Below, in pieces: positions 24,972-36,302 of a DNA stretch of 64,000 nt; within the stretch, counting starts at the first letter, position 1; each line of letters opens with the position of its first letter. The notes beneath the pieces were generated by a model. The model did not search any database and was not told where the DNA came from. It saw nothing but the letters and a program-made list of their open reading frames with translations. The DNA is from Larus michahellis (Eukaryota; Chordata; Aves; Charadriiformes; Laridae): assembly GCF_964199755.1 (NCBI RefSeq), contig NC_133911.1:3065001-3129000 (forward strand), written 5' to 3'. Made by a program: the position numbers and the translations under genes.

Positions 24972-26110
24972 CCTGGCCCTTGCGGACTGTCCTGGCAGCC
25001 GGTGGCGCGGGCAGGGGGTGTGTGCGAGGGAGAGGGCCGGGGTTTGGGGAGGGAGGGGGGTGGTGGAGTCTTTCCTGTCTAATAGCTACTACCCTCACGC
25101 TTTGCTCTCCACGACACCCCGAGGCTGGAGGAACGTTTTGAGGCACAAGCAGGGCTGAGGGGCGGATGTGGGGCTGGAGCTGCGGGGCGAGAGAGGAGGG
25201 CTCGGGGTTTTCTGATGCAAAACTACTTGCACATAATAGTAATAATATATTGAGAGGAGCGGGAACCTGGACGAGGGGGTTTCGGCTGAGAGTGAGAGCT
25301 GAGCTGGGCTCCCCAGGGGCTGTCTGCAGGCTCCTGAATCTGCTGAGAAGCCCTTGCTTGAGCCCTTCTGGCTTTTTCTCTTGTAAACAGCTCGTGTCTG
25401 GGGTGGAGGAAGAAGGGATGCAGCCTCTCCATGCTCCCAGGAGAGATGCGTGTCTCCCCTGGGATGTGCAAGACTGGGGGCATCCCTTCTTCCTCCTGTC
25501 TGCCCTGCATGACCAAGGAAACGGGGCTCAGCGGGGACACGCTGTTCCTCCTGGCACCCACTGGATCTCAGTTCGGCTCCAACTTCCCCGTATTCGGTGG
25601 CTCCTGGGGAGTGTTTTGGCCCAGGATGTGCCTCTGGGGCTGCGTGTGTGAGCCTGCTGGGAACCCCGGTGGCGAGAGCCCTTACCTTGCTGGTCCTCGG
25701 GGGCCACCACGGAGCTCCCTGGGGACGAGGGAGCTAGGTCATGCCGTGGGTGCTGGGGCTTCACATTTGGTGGCCCGCAGGGGTGGCCCGGGTGGGAGCC
25801 AGCCCCTCTCCTCCCCCTCCCTGCTGCACTTTAATGGTGGTGGAGGGAGAAGGGGGACGAGTGCCGGGATGCCCATGTCCCTTCGCGGGGGACTGCTCAT
25901 GCAGGGCTGGAGAGGCTCAGGGTGGGGGGACGGCCCTGGGTCCCTCCTGCTGCCCCTTTCTCTCTGTTGTATAAAGCTGATTTCTTTGGCGCTGTCCTGA
26001 CAAGAGCTTCCAGAGCTTGTAATCGATGCCTCCCCCTCCTTTTTACAAGGTTTGGTTTGTTTTTGTTTTTGTTTTTTTTCTTAAATAAATTAGTTCTGAC
26101 TTCCATTTCT
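24972..26110 (+). other. NBL1: NBL1 3'UTR
   Basis: About 1.1 kb runs from the stop codon to just past the polyadenylation signal. It is GC-rich in its first 900 bases and then T-rich. Open frames in it (for example 25431-26000) have no family resemblance. Confidence 0.75.
26084..26089 (+). terminator. NBL1: NBL1 poly(A) signal AATAAA
   Basis: A canonical AATAAA sits in 'cttaaataaattagttctga', preceded by a T-rich stretch and followed within 40 bases by a GT-rich element ('tgcctgtctggttttc'). It is the first good signal downstream of the NBL1 stop codon. Confidence 0.8.
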
Positions 26111-29100
26111 CAGTGCTCTGATGCCTGTCTGGTTTTCGGCAGTAGGCTCCTCGGTGCTGACGGGGGAAGAGGCCGTTTACAGCAGGACACCAGGCGGGAC
26201 GGCAGCGCAGGAGGGTCCAGGGCATGGGAGAGCCATGGTTGCCTTTAGCTTTCTGCTGCGTTCAATGTGGGAGGAAGAGGAGGAGGAGGAGGAGGAGGAG
26301 GAGGAGGAGGAGGGAGAGCCGCTAAAAGGCAAACCGACCCCAAACGCTCAGCGTATGGGCTGCATGTGGGCACGGGGTCCCTGCGCAGCAGCTGTGGCCC
26401 AGGCAGGGTTGTGCTCAAGGGCCCCTGTGGCGGAGGTTTAAGAGGTTTAAGTGTCGGGTCCCACTTGTGTGGGAAGTGCGTGGGGTCTCTGCGGGATCGT
26501 GCAACCTTTATCGGCTCTGTTGCCACTAGGTGACACTCTTGATCCAGCATGTTTCGTGGCATCCAGATGTTCACGGCCTCCAGGAGTGCCTCTGGAGTGG
26601 AGGAAGGCGAACGTGGACGTGGACTTGGACATCCCGTCGTGGGTGAGGAGGGGACCCAAGCACCTTGGCTGAAAACCAGCGGGCTCTTTCCAAGGGTGTT
26701 TGGATCAGGCATTCCCTGGGCAGGGCAGAGTGTGCCCTTGCAAACCTCCGGTCCCGCTGGCGCCAGGCCACCCAGCAGGGTTGTGCCCTCAGAAACCATG
26801 GGATGACGCTCCCATGGCCGAGCGTAACCCCGGGAAGGTCCCCTCTGCTCCTGCCCTGCAGCCGGCTCTTTGAGTCCTGGGCGCTGGGAGCTCTGCGCAG
26901 GTTTGGAGAGCAGCTCTCCGGGTGGGCAAGCGGGAGAGGGTTTGCGTTAAGGCAGCAATTGCCACAACAAAGGGGACGGGTCGAAAAGGAAGGACCCTGG
27001 CAGGGGTGGAGGTGTCCTGTGCATTAAGGTAATTTTTTTTAGGCTGTGCAGTGTCGTCCCAAGGACGGGAGCCTTAGGGGAGAGCCAGGAGGCAGGAAAA
27101 GGTGGAGAACGCCATGCTGTCACCAGCCACCATCATGTGGCCCTTTTATTGGCTTACAGTGAAAACAGGAGCTGGATTTAGCAGGGGGACTGTCCCTATA
27201 AACTCCAGGAGCTGCCGTTCAAGGTGTTTGGAGCAGGATGTCTCCACCTCCTTTCAACACGACCTGAGTGGAGGCAGGCAGTGGAGGGCTGTTGTGCAGA
27301 TGAAAACACAAATCTTTTCAAAGTAGCTAGCCAGGCTCCGTCCTACCTCTGCCCGTCCCAGTTAACGGCTGGAACGAGATCCTGAGAGTGGATTGCACTC
27401 TTGGAGGCTGCTGCGTTAAGCCCTGGACTGCCTGGATGTCCTCCCCGAGGTTTCCCAGCCTTCCAGTTTTACTCACTCCGGCTCACCAGCCCTTTTTTTT
27501 TGTCGTGTTGACACTTGGGTGGCTGTTGACAACCTGGTTTTGCTTTCCCCGCTAGTGATACTGGAGAGCAGAGCTGGTGGAAACCATGATCCCCTGCAGA
27601 TGCGTCCAGAAACGCAGCGCAGGGCAGAGAGCGCAAACAGGCCAGCAGAGCTGCCGGAGCAGAGAAGCTTTTGCAGGGACAACGGTAGGATTTGGACCTC
27701 ATTTTAAGGCAGATTTTTTAAAACCCGTTTCGCTTCGATTCACTTCCCTGGCAAACGCATCCAAACCAAGCGTACAAAGCCTCCCACATACCCAGCTGTG
27801 GAGGACACGCTCCTGATCCAATCTCCTTCTCCGAAGCAAAAGCTCCGGAGATAAACTGAGCTGCTCCTCAGGTTGGGGTGCAGCAGGGCCGAGAAGGAAA
27901 CATGGCTTTTCACTGCGGCATGACTTCCTCGCTGAGCGCTCGCCTGGACCCAGCTGGGATAAATCTGTGCTGCTGCGCTGATTTATCCTGCCTGGGGAGG
28001 CTGCCGCGGTGTGGGCTCGGGGTGGGTTTTCTTGCTTGTTCCCAGCACAGATGGGACGAGGAAGTGAGGGTTTCCTGGTACAAGCGCTTTTCTAAAGAAA
28101 CCTCCTGCTGCGATCAGAGCCTCGCGTGTGTGTGTGCTCTGCCCTGGGCTGCCTGCCACGACGGAGTGACGCAGAGGTGGCCGGGGAGGGTTGGCCGGGA
28201 GCATCCAAGGAGAGGGTCCTGGGGAAGCGGAGGGAGGGCAGACGCCGTGCGCGAGCTCCCAGGGGAGCTTGTCCTGGTACGAGTGACGGCAGCTGTTTCC
28301 CAGTGAACAGTTTTCCAGTGGCACGGAGATCCTGGGGGAATATGGGCTGCATATGGGCTGTGTCCGTGCACCAACGTGAGCCCTTTGCATCTCCCCTGTC
28401 CCTCCATCAAGAGACCCGAATTGCGCATTGAGCGAAAAGCAGACAAAGTTGTTGAAAAAGTGATTAGAAAAGTAGATCTTGGTAAAGAGACAGAATTCTG
28501 TCCCGGGTGGGTGGCTGGGGGTGCAGCGGGATGGGGCCGGTGGGGCGTTGCGGCGTGCACAGCTGGCGCTCGCCCACACCTCTGCAGTGGCATCTCCCCC
28601 GGGGAAGCGTGTTAAGGACGGCTTCGGTGGCGGCACAGGGAGGGAAGGGCGATGTCCGGCCCTGTGACCGCGGGGGTAGGTGCCAGGGGCACAACGGAGA
28701 CAGACGCCCGGCTCTGGTTTGTGCTGGAGTCAGTGCCCTGGGCTCTGGTCTCCCCCCAAGAGAAATTGCAGCCATTTGTTGGAAGAAAAAAAACCCCTTT
28801 CAGCAGCTGGGTAATTAAAAAAAATAATCAGTCTCTGCCAAGCATCCTGAGATGTTGGCTTTGACACGTAGCAGTGGCAGCGTGGGATACCTGACAGCAC
28901 TTCAAGATTCAGAAGCGTCTTCTGAACTGGATGAAGGGATGAAGAAGCCAGTGGGACCCGCTGGGTCCTCTGATGTGTTGCCTCCCGCTTGCCAAAGGGC
29001 AAGTTGCCCTGGGTCCATCCACGGTTGCCCCTGCAAAGACACGGACCCGGGCTGCACTGAGGCCAGGCCAAACAACCCCGGAGCGGAGGGGCAGGACCCC

Positions 29101-29919
29101 TGGCTGTCCCTGCCGTGGGCGCAGCCTTTTCCCTTGGCTTCTCCTCCCACCCTCCGTCCCTGGCTGCAGAATGCTGGAAAATCAGCCGGCAAGTCCTTTC
29201 CGTGCCTCCGGCTGCTTTCCAAGCAGGTGACTGGGGCTGCTGCAGGCAGGTTTTGTCGCTTTTTATTTGGCTTTGCAAAATTTTGCTTTTTATCGACCGG
29301 CGCGGAGAATGGAGCCCGGTGCTCGGTGCCACCGGCTGGGCCCGGCCACAGACCTGCTGGCCCGTGGGCCACTGGCCACCTGGCAGGTAAACGCGGGGTC
29401 TCCGGTGCCGGCGGAGGGGAGGCAGAGCGCGGTGCTGGCTGTCACTTTAAGGCGGAAAAGGGAACTCTCTGCCTGCCACTTTGTGGAGTTTAGACCAGAT
29501 CCCTGTTTTCATTAGCATTTCATTTCATTTCATCTCCTCCTCTCCCCCTCCACCCAGCCCCACCTCCTCCGAATCGGCATTTCGGCATCCTTTTCTGTGG
29601 ATCGCAGAGCGGCAGGTAAAAGTCTGGCTGGCACCTGCACACACAACACCCCCCCTCACACACACGCACCCCTGCACGCTGGACGCACCTCTGCCCGGGA
29701 GAGACACTGCCCACACTCCTGCGCGCCGCATCTTCCTCCTCAGGGACGAGCTGAGCCGGGAGCATCCCCGTGCTCGCCTCAGGGCTGCTCTGCCTCTCCG
29801 CGCTGCCTCTGCCTGCAGCAGCAGAGCTCGGGCACGGAGGAGCTCGGTGGGACCCCGCTGCCCCGGGGGACGGAGCTCTGCAGGTCGCCAAGGCCAGCTG
29901 GGGGGCAGAGAGCCAAGCA
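26111..29919. other. NBL1-HTR6 spacer
   Basis: This is GC-rich intergenic DNA. It holds an (AGG)n tract just past the NBL1 cleavage region and several chance ORFs above 80 codons on both strands, none with a recognisable domain. Proximal promoter sequence of HTR6 presumably occupies the right end, but I cannot locate a TSS. Confidence 0.5.
26270..26315 (+). repeat. (AGG)n microsatellite
   Basis: Roughly twelve AGG/GGA repeats form a pure purine run with one interrupting A near the start. It begins about 160 bp after the NBL1 cleavage region. A poly-Glu or poly-Gly reading frame through it is an artefact. Confidence 0.9.
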
Positions 29920-30362
29920 TCGGGGTCCAGAGCATCCCCAGCACCCGGAGTATCCTGGCATCCAGAGCATCCCTGTCATCTGGAGCATCTTGTGGCCCAG
30001 AGTATCCCGAGGTCCAGAGCATCCCACCACCCGGAGCATCCTGGGATCTGGAGCATTCCTGTCATCTGGAGCATCCTGAGGTCCACAGCATCAGCACTCA
30101 GAGTATTCTGAGGTTCAGAGCATCCCAGCACCCGGAGTATCCTGGCATCCAGAGCATTCCTGTCAACTGGAGCATCCCAGCACTCAGAGTACTCTGAGGT
30201 CCAGAGCATCCCACCGTCTGGAGCATCCCGGGGTTGAGCTAATTCCCTGGTCCAGCACATCCAGAGCATCCCGCCATCCAGAGCATCCCTGGCATCTCGG
30301 CCATCCCGGCATCCAGAGCATCCCAAGCCTCCCCTGCGTCCAGAGCGTCCCCAGCATCCCGA
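29920..30362 (+). repeat. 18-bp-period minisatellite upstream of HTR6
   Basis: The array is built of diverged units around 'ccagagcatcccnnca(c/t)', about 18 bp long, such as 'ccggagtatcctggcatc', 'cagagcatccctgtcatc' and 'tggagcatcctgaggtcc'. A higher-order repeat is visible: the word 'agcacccggagtatcctggc' with its 'atccagagcat' continuation occurs near 29940 and again near 30127, about 187 bp apart. The array ends about 50 bp before a donor-like GTGAGT. It yields a spurious repetitive ORF. Confidence 0.85.
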
Positions 30363-30415
30363 AGCAGTGTCCAGGGACATCCCAGCTCGGGGGGGATTTG
30401 CAGGGACAAGGAAAT

Positions 30416-30487
30416 GTGAGTAACGGGGAGGGGGACTTTGCTACTGCTGATCGGCTCCCGGGAATGTCACTCTGCCCTGACTGCCAG
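30416..30487 (+). other. HTR6: Candidate 72-nt mini-intron in HTR6 leader
   Basis: The segment starts GTGAGTAACG (donor context GAAAT|GTGAGT) and ends 'tctgccctgactgccag', with a branch-point-like 'tactgctgat' between. The splice sites are good and the length is just above the practical minimum. If used, the minisatellite could lie in an upstream 5'UTR exon. There is no transcript evidence. Confidence 0.3.
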
Positions 30488-30566
30488 TGAAGAGAGAGAG
30501 TGGGGGAAGAGAGGGAGAGGAGGGGGAGAGGAGGAAGGAGGACGGACACAGAGCGGAGACGGAGAG

Positions 30567-30608
30567 ATGGTCCATCCCCTGGAGCTGGCTCCGGCGATGA
30601 TCACCTAG
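30567..30608 (+). promoter_or_regulatory. HTR6: 13-codon uORF in HTR6 leader
   Basis: The frame ATG GTC CAT .. ACC TAG encodes MVHPLELAPAMIT and contains a second in-frame ATG at 30597. It ends 62 nt before the HTR6 start and is out of frame with it. The first ATG has A at -3 and G at +4 (AGAGATGG), a stronger context than the main start (CTCATGG). Confidence 0.5.
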
Positions 30609-30670
30609 CACAGGTCACGGCCGGAGAAGGTCCCTCCAGCTCCAGAGCCAGCCCTGCCGCCCGGCTCCTC

Positions 30671-31396
30671 ATGGAGGGCGATTTGGGGGCCCCCAACGCC
30701 AGCGTGCTGGGGGAGCGCTCGCTGCTGGTGGGGAGCAGCTGGGTGGCCGCTTTCCTCTGCTTCATCATCCTGCTGACCACCGCGGGTAACTTCCTCCTCA
30801 TCCTCCTCATCGTCACGCAGCGCTCCCTCCGCAACACCTCCAACTACTTCCTGGTGTCCCTCTTCATGTCCGACCTGATGGTGGGGCTGGTGGTCATGCC
30901 CCCGGCCATGCTCAACCAGCTCTACGGCCGCTGGGTGCTGCAGGGTGACTTCTGCTCCCTCTGGTACTCCTTCGACGTCATGTGCTGCAGCGCCTCCATC
31001 CTCAACCTCTGCGTCATCAGCTTGGACCGCTACCTGCTCATCATCTCCCCCCTCAAATACAAGCTGCGCATGACCTCCTGCAGGGCCCTCTGGCTCATCC
31101 TGGCCACCTGGACCTTGGCTGCGCTGGCCTCCTTCCTGCCCATCAAGATGGGCTGGCACGAGCTGGAGTTTGAGGTCCGGTCCCCAAACGTCACCTCCCG
31201 GGGGGACGAGGACCAGTGCCGGCTGCTGGTCAGCTTGCCCTACGCCTTGGTGGCCTCCTGCCTGACTTTCTTCCTCCCGTCCGCCGCCATCTCCTTCACC
31301 TACTGCCGCATCCTCCTGGCAGCCCGCAAGCAAGCGGTGCAGGTGGCTTCCCTCGCCTCCAACGTGGCCGCCACCACCGACGAGACCACGCCGCAG
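30671..31396 (+). CDS. HTR6: HTR6 exon 1
   Basis: Residues 1-242: the short N-terminus, TM1 to TM5 and the start of intracellular loop 3. The donor is CCGCAG|GTAAGG, phase 0. Third codon positions are overwhelmingly C or G, which leaves long open frames on the opposite strand as a by-product. Confidence 0.93.
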
Positions 31397-33825
31397 GTAA
31401 GGTGGCGACGGGCACGTTGCTCCTTGCAAATCCCCGTGGTTTGGGGACCTGGGGTGTTTCTGCCTTTGGGACATCCTCGGGGACGGAGCTGAACGAGGGC
31501 TTTGGCAACCAGATCGCAGGGAGGGAGATTCTGGGCAACAGCCCCCTCCGCGATGGGGGGATGGCACCTCCGCGGCGTCCTCGGGGGTGTCCCACGTCTT
31601 GTCCCAGCGACGGCGAGCTTTTAAGCTGCTCAGGAGCACAGAAACAGCATGAGCGGAAGCAGAGAAATAAATTAAGATACAAAAATGCTCAGCAGAGCAA
31701 AATAAATGCAGTTTCGCCCCCCTCTTGGCTAGCGTCATCCCGGAGGGTTTTAATCTTATCTGACTTTCCACTCGTAAATCTTGGCCGTGGTGGGCGTCAG
31801 ACATACGGGGGAGAAGGAGCTTAAATAACAGCAAATACCCAATTGTGGAGAGCACCTTATTTTGAACAGCCAGCTTCTATTTTTGTTACCTGCTCTATAA
31901 CGGGACCCGCAAAATACCTCCTTACTCCGTTGCTGGTTAAACCGGGGTGTGTGGTTTTTATAACCCAAACGTGGCTGCGCTTGTTTGTGTTTCCCCGGGA
32001 GAAGGTAATTGCCACTAAATCTAACAGCTTTAATTCCGCGTAATAGGCTTTATTGACCTCATATCCTACAGGGAAAAGACAAACTTAATTGCCTTTAAAT
32101 ACCTGGATTTGGTTTGTTGTTCTTGCTCTTTTAAGAAAGGAGCCGGGAGTCTCTGAGCGGGCCAGCTCTCCCGCACGTGATGTACCGGACTTTCACAGGA
32201 GAATCAAAGAATAAAGAGACAATATCAGAAAACGTTGCTTTTCCCCTTGAATGCCACATTTTTGGACTCTACAAACACAACCTGCCGCAGCCCCGGTGCT
32301 GCCCGGCTGGGGGGATGCTCGGGCGCTTCGCTCTGTCGTGGGAAACCAACAGCCCCGCCGTGTCCCGGCACACTCCCACGAGCCCCGAATCGGCTCCGGG
32401 CTGAAAACAAGGTGTCAGCCAGGCAGCCGTCAGGTTTCATCTTTTTAAGCCATTTTTGTTCACTTTTTGGGCAGGAAGCTGAGTGGCAACGGGGCCTCCT
32501 TTAATTACGGTGGCAGGCTGAGATAATAACTTCATTTTAGATTGCAAGAGCGGATAAAGGATTGAGTTATGGATAAAGGATTGAGTTATGGTGTTTGTGG
32601 GCTGAAACGTTTGGCATCCTGCTTTTAAAAACATAAATAGTTTGCTGCTCTAATCAGCAGCTAGAGTTGCCTCTTTAGGGCACGCTTCATCCTCACCAAA
32701 ACAGTGGCTGAGTTGGATTTTTCTATAAAAGAAGCGTCTTAATGTTAAAGCCCCGACTTTACAGTTAAAAAAATCCCCAAACCTCTCAATGTTGAGGGTT
32801 TCTATTGCTTCTTCTTCCCGATTTATGGTTTGGGCACAGCGGCGTGTGCCACCCTCCTGCCCCTTGCACGAAGGGAAATGACAGCGGGGGTTTTTGCAGG
32901 ATTTGCAGCACCAAAAGCCACTTTTCTTGGGCGGGAGGTTGGTGCTCTGGCCCAGGGAGAAGCACTCGCTCATCACCCCTTGTCCCGCTGCAGGTTCCCC
33001 ACACCCCGAGCCAGCCCGCGGCCGGCAGCGAGAGCAGGAGATTCGCCAACAAGCACAGCAAGAAGGCGCTGAAGGCCAGCCTGACGCTGGGCATCCTCCT
33101 GGGCATGTTCTTCGTGGCTTGGCTCCCCTTCTTCGTCACCAACGTGACGCAGGTAAGGACCAAGGGGTTGGTTGGTTTTTTTTTTTCACGTCGGGTTTTC
33201 AAAAGATTTAACTTTGAACCCAGCGGGGTTGGATCTCAGACGCCCACAAGTCTTGCTGGAAAGACCAAATTTCCCCAGGGAGCAAACCCTCCGTAAGGGT
33301 TTTGAAGGGTTCCTTCGAAAGGAAAACATTGGCATCTCTGGGAAACCCTCTGGATGGGGGCCGAGGTGGGAGACGCTGCTCACCCTTGCTGTGTCCCCCC
33401 CGCAGGCAGTCTGCGGCTGTGTCCCTGCCGGCTTCTTCGACGTGCTCACCTGGCTCGGGTACTGCAACAGCACCATGAACCCCATCATCTACCCGCTCTT
33501 CATGAGGGACTTCAAGAGGGCCATGGGCAAATACCTGCCCTGCTGCCGGCGCTCGGGGGAGCCCCGTCCCAGCGCCATCTCCCTCTCCATGAGGAACTCC
33601 AACAGCGGACCCCGCGCCGCCACGTCCCTCAAGAACGTCCTCACCTTGCAGGCGGAGACCGACTCGGTTGACTCTGGGGCGCTGGGGAATGAACACAACC
33701 CGCTGCCGGCCGGCGACGGCCCCCGGCCTCTCCTGGCCCCCGGCACCCGCTTGGTCAACCTTTTCGACGTGGAGCCCCCAGACGCGGAGCTGCAGCCCAA
33801 GCGGCTCGGCACCCCCGTGGCCTAA
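30671..33825 (+). CDS. HTR6: HTR6, serotonin 5-HT6 receptor, 3 exons
   Basis: The coding sequence is the join of 30671-31396, 32994-33152 and 33406-33825 (1305 nt, 434 aa; human 440). It is a class A GPCR of the plasma membrane that binds serotonin and couples to Gs. Seven hydrophobic segments are readable. Key residues: Asp102 in TM3 (amine anchor), Cys95 and Cys183 (extracellular disulfide), DRY 119-121, the LLAARKQAVQVASL start of loop 3, the KALKASLTLG entry to TM6, WLPFF with Trp285 and Phe288/289, and NPIIY 320-324. Sequons are N9-A-S and N173-V-T. Cys341-Cys342 after helix 8 may be palmitoylated. The start is the first in-frame ATG and matches the family length. Both introns are phase 0 at the human positions. 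Confidence 0.96.
31397..32993 (+). other. HTR6: HTR6 intron 1
   Basis: A 1597-nt phase-0 intron with a GTAAGG donor and a 'ttgtcccgctgcag' acceptor. It is much more AT-rich than the flanking exons. It contains an exact 19-bp tandem duplication at 32552-32589. No extra exon is evident. Confidence 0.85.
32552..32589 (+). repeat. Exact 19-bp tandem duplication
   Basis: The unit 'ggataaaggattgagttat' occurs twice in direct succession with no mismatch, suggesting a recent duplication inside HTR6 intron 1. Confidence 0.9.
32994..33152 (+). CDS. HTR6: HTR6 exon 2
   Basis: It is 159 nt, residues 243-295: the end of loop 3 and TM6, including KALKASLTLGILLGMFF and AWLPFF. Acceptor 'cccgctgcag', donor ACGCAG|GTAAGG, both phase 0. 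Confidence 0.94.
33406..33825 (+). CDS. HTR6: HTR6 exon 3
   Basis: Residues 296-434: extracellular loop 3, TM7 with GYCNSTMNPIIYPLF, helix 8 and the cytoplasmic tail, ending GTPVA at TAA 33823-33825. The tail is Ser/Pro-rich and diverged from mammals but keeps the LVNLFDVEP motif, close to the human NFFNIDP block. Confidence 0.94.
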   Translation, partial: AVCGCVPAGFFDVLTWLGYCNSTMNPIIYPLFMRDFKRAMGKYLPCCRRSGEPRPSAISLSMRNSNSGPRAATSLKNVLTLQAETDSVDSGALGNEHNPLPAGDGPRPLLAPGTRLVNLFDVEPPDAELQPKRLGTPVA

Positions 33826-34809
33826 GCGAGGGCGTCCCCACGGGGGGTTACAGACCTCTGCGTGCTGGGAAGGAGCCCCCAGCCCCGCGCTAACTCTCCC
33901 GAGGGCTGATTTGCCACAAGACATCTCCCTGCCCACGCAGAGCTCCTCCATACCCTCTTCAAACGCAATCTCCTTGGAGAAGACGTCGTCACCGAGCACT
34001 TCTGCGGGTAGGTTTCAATACTGCAAAACCACGTTTTACTGCTGAATTAATCTGCCTTGTTTCTCTCTCTTTCCATCCCTCCTTTGCTCACCATCACCAA
34101 TCCCTCACCCTTCTCCAAGAGCCGTGGCCTTTTCATCTCCGGTTATCCTGAACCTCAGACTCTAGATCCTTCATCTCCCCGAATCCAACGCAAGGCTTGG
34201 TTTTCAGCGTCCACTCACCCGGCTCAGCAGATCCCCTCTGTCTCACCAAGCGCACCGCGAGGACCGGTGGAAACCACATCCTGTGACTCACGGACAAGAG
34301 GTTTTGGGGCTGCTCCAGTCCACGGAACATCCCGTCTTCTTGGGAGTTTAATCTCCTCGCCTGATTTGGAGCGGATCCTTCTCAGTTTCCTGCGAAAGCA
34401 GCCAGTTGCAACACAGCGAAACCGTCGTGTTTAATGAGGAACAGCCTGCACTACGGGGGGATTAAATTTGATGCAAAATGTTCAATGCTGCTTTTTGGAT
34501 ATTCGGCAAGGGTGTGGGTGTTGGACTTGTTTGTGGCTCTGTGGGTACCCTGACAGTAGTAACGGAATCAGCTTCCCTTTAGATTTCATCCTACAGCTTC
34601 CTATTTTTGGCATATAACCATCACACTTTGCTCTTACAATCCATCAATTTTTAGATGATGCAATTAGAAAAGATACTTTTTTTTCTGCCGTCAAATAAGA
34701 ATCTCACCAAATATTGTCTTTTAAACGACGATGCCAGCCCCCCCTCCAACTCTCCTCACAGCCCGAAGCAGAGAGAACAGTGAGTAATATGGTAAGTGGG
34801 CACTTCAAA

Positions 34810-34819
34810 AATAAATAAA
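34810..34819 (+). terminator. HTR6: Candidate HTR6 poly(A) signal
   Basis: Two overlapping AATAAA hexamers lie about 985 nt after the HTR6 stop. A weaker ATTAAA at 34461-34466 could serve instead. The choice cannot be made without transcript ends. Confidence 0.4.
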
Positions 34820-36296
34820 ACAAATGCTTTTAGGAAATTCTTCCTCAAGTGCCTTTCGGCTGCAGAGACGGGTTGGCGGGTAGTTGCTGCGCCCTCCCTG
34901 GACTCGTACCCTCCCAGCCTCGCTGCCTGTTTCCCAGCTCGCGCTAACGAGTTTGATTCTGCTCCTGAAGATTATAGAGACGAACGAGTCCGAAGCATCC
35001 CTCGGATACGGGATGCTGGAAGAAGCAGCCACGCACCAAGCAAGTCTCATTAGTTTTACTTCCCACGTTGCCCACGGATGTTCCAGGACTGAACAAGTGT
35101 TTTTATGAGTAACTTGTCATTTCTTTGCTACAAATCCCCTTGCAAGCGACGGCTGGCCCAGCGGTCAGCGGTAAGTGACTGTGACAAAGGGAGGTCTGAG
35201 CACAGGTTCAAACATCAAACCCTTTAAAGCATTTTCGCCACACATCTGTGGGCAGATAACTTGGGTTTGCTATCAAGCAGGAAGATAAATATGTACATCT
35301 TTCCACAAATGGCTTTATATAAGAACATATGAACATACTTTGACTACAACTCTGGTTATAAAGGAGTAGAAAAATACACAATGAATTTCGGAAGCGCGTT
35401 AGGTTGCCACGTCAGCAGGCACAGGAGATGGACAGAGAGAGATGCCTTTTCAAGCCAAATGTTCAAAAGCAATAATATGTTACTCTCCTGGAGCCAGTCC
35501 TTTGTAATAAGGTGTTTGCTTGTGGACAAACCTTCTCATGCGGCAGAGAAATCGTGTCCCTTTCCTGCAGCCAGCGGCGTCAACGGCCGCCCGGCAAAAC
35601 AGGCCCAGCAGGGATCCCACAGCCTGCCTCAGAGACGTCTCCATCGCTCCAGATCGGAGCTGAGCAGGTCCGAGCCCCCCTCGGAGGTGGGAGGAACTGG
35701 GGAGAGGAAAAGCCAGGCACCGGCACCGTACCCAGAGCTGCTGAGCGTCGCCAGGTCAAACCGCCACCCCCAGAAACAGCCGCATTTGCACCTGGGTGAG
35801 AAATACCTTGCAGGTGAGGTTTGCAAAAAGCTGGGGAAAGAAAGGAGAGGTGGTTATTAAACTGGCTGCTGGGACGGGGCGGGAGGAGGAGGGCTCCGGG
35901 TGAGCCGAAATCAGAAGCTGCAATCGCTCTGTTTCTCCCCTCGTGAGTCAAGGAGAGCCTCCAGACCTGGATGTGGGGAGGAATTCGTACCGACCGGCAC
36001 TTGTTTTAACCAGAAAAACACAGAGATGTTCTCAGAAGGGGGTCTATCCCCCCGCCGTGTTCCTGCTAGATTGCGTTTTCTTGGGCTGAGCAGCAGAGTA
36101 GGCCAGAAAAGGGCCTTTTATGGAAGATGTGGATCGGTCCCACACTGTTTTGGAAGACTCCGCGTGGCAGGGGACGTAAAGCAGGGTCCCTCCCTCTGGT
36201 TTGAGACTGAGGGAGAAGAGAGTGGGTGCCAATTCGCTTTTATGGAAGGAGGTAGAAATCAAACAGCTTCGTGTTTATCCTATGCCAAGTATTGGT

Positions 36297-36302
36297 TTTA
36301 TT
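36297..36302 (-). terminator. TMCO4: Candidate TMCO4 poly(A) signal
   Basis: TTTATT on the + strand reads AATAAA for TMCO4, about 870 nt past its stop codon. A variant ATTAAA lies closer, at 36753-36758. Confidence 0.35.

Noticed and set aside
26121-26799. ORFs with poly-Glu or poly-Pro runs
   Set aside because: Produced by the (AGG)n microsatellite beyond the NBL1 poly(A) signal.
29481-30197. 238-codon ORF with repeated HPEYPGIQSI-type peptides
   Set aside because: It is a translation of the 18-bp minisatellite; all three frames are repetitive and no gene structure supports it.
30500-30670. In-frame upstream extension of HTR6 by 57 residues
   Set aside because: It begins at GTG, not ATG, and encodes Arg/Glu repeats from a GA-rich tract; the receptor family starts at the ATG at 30671.
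30605-31855. 416-codon ORF on the minus strand across HTR6 exon 1
   Set aside because: It is the antisense of a GC3-rich coding exon; its acidic, His-rich composition is what reversed codons for Leu, Ser and Val give. It has no splice or family support.
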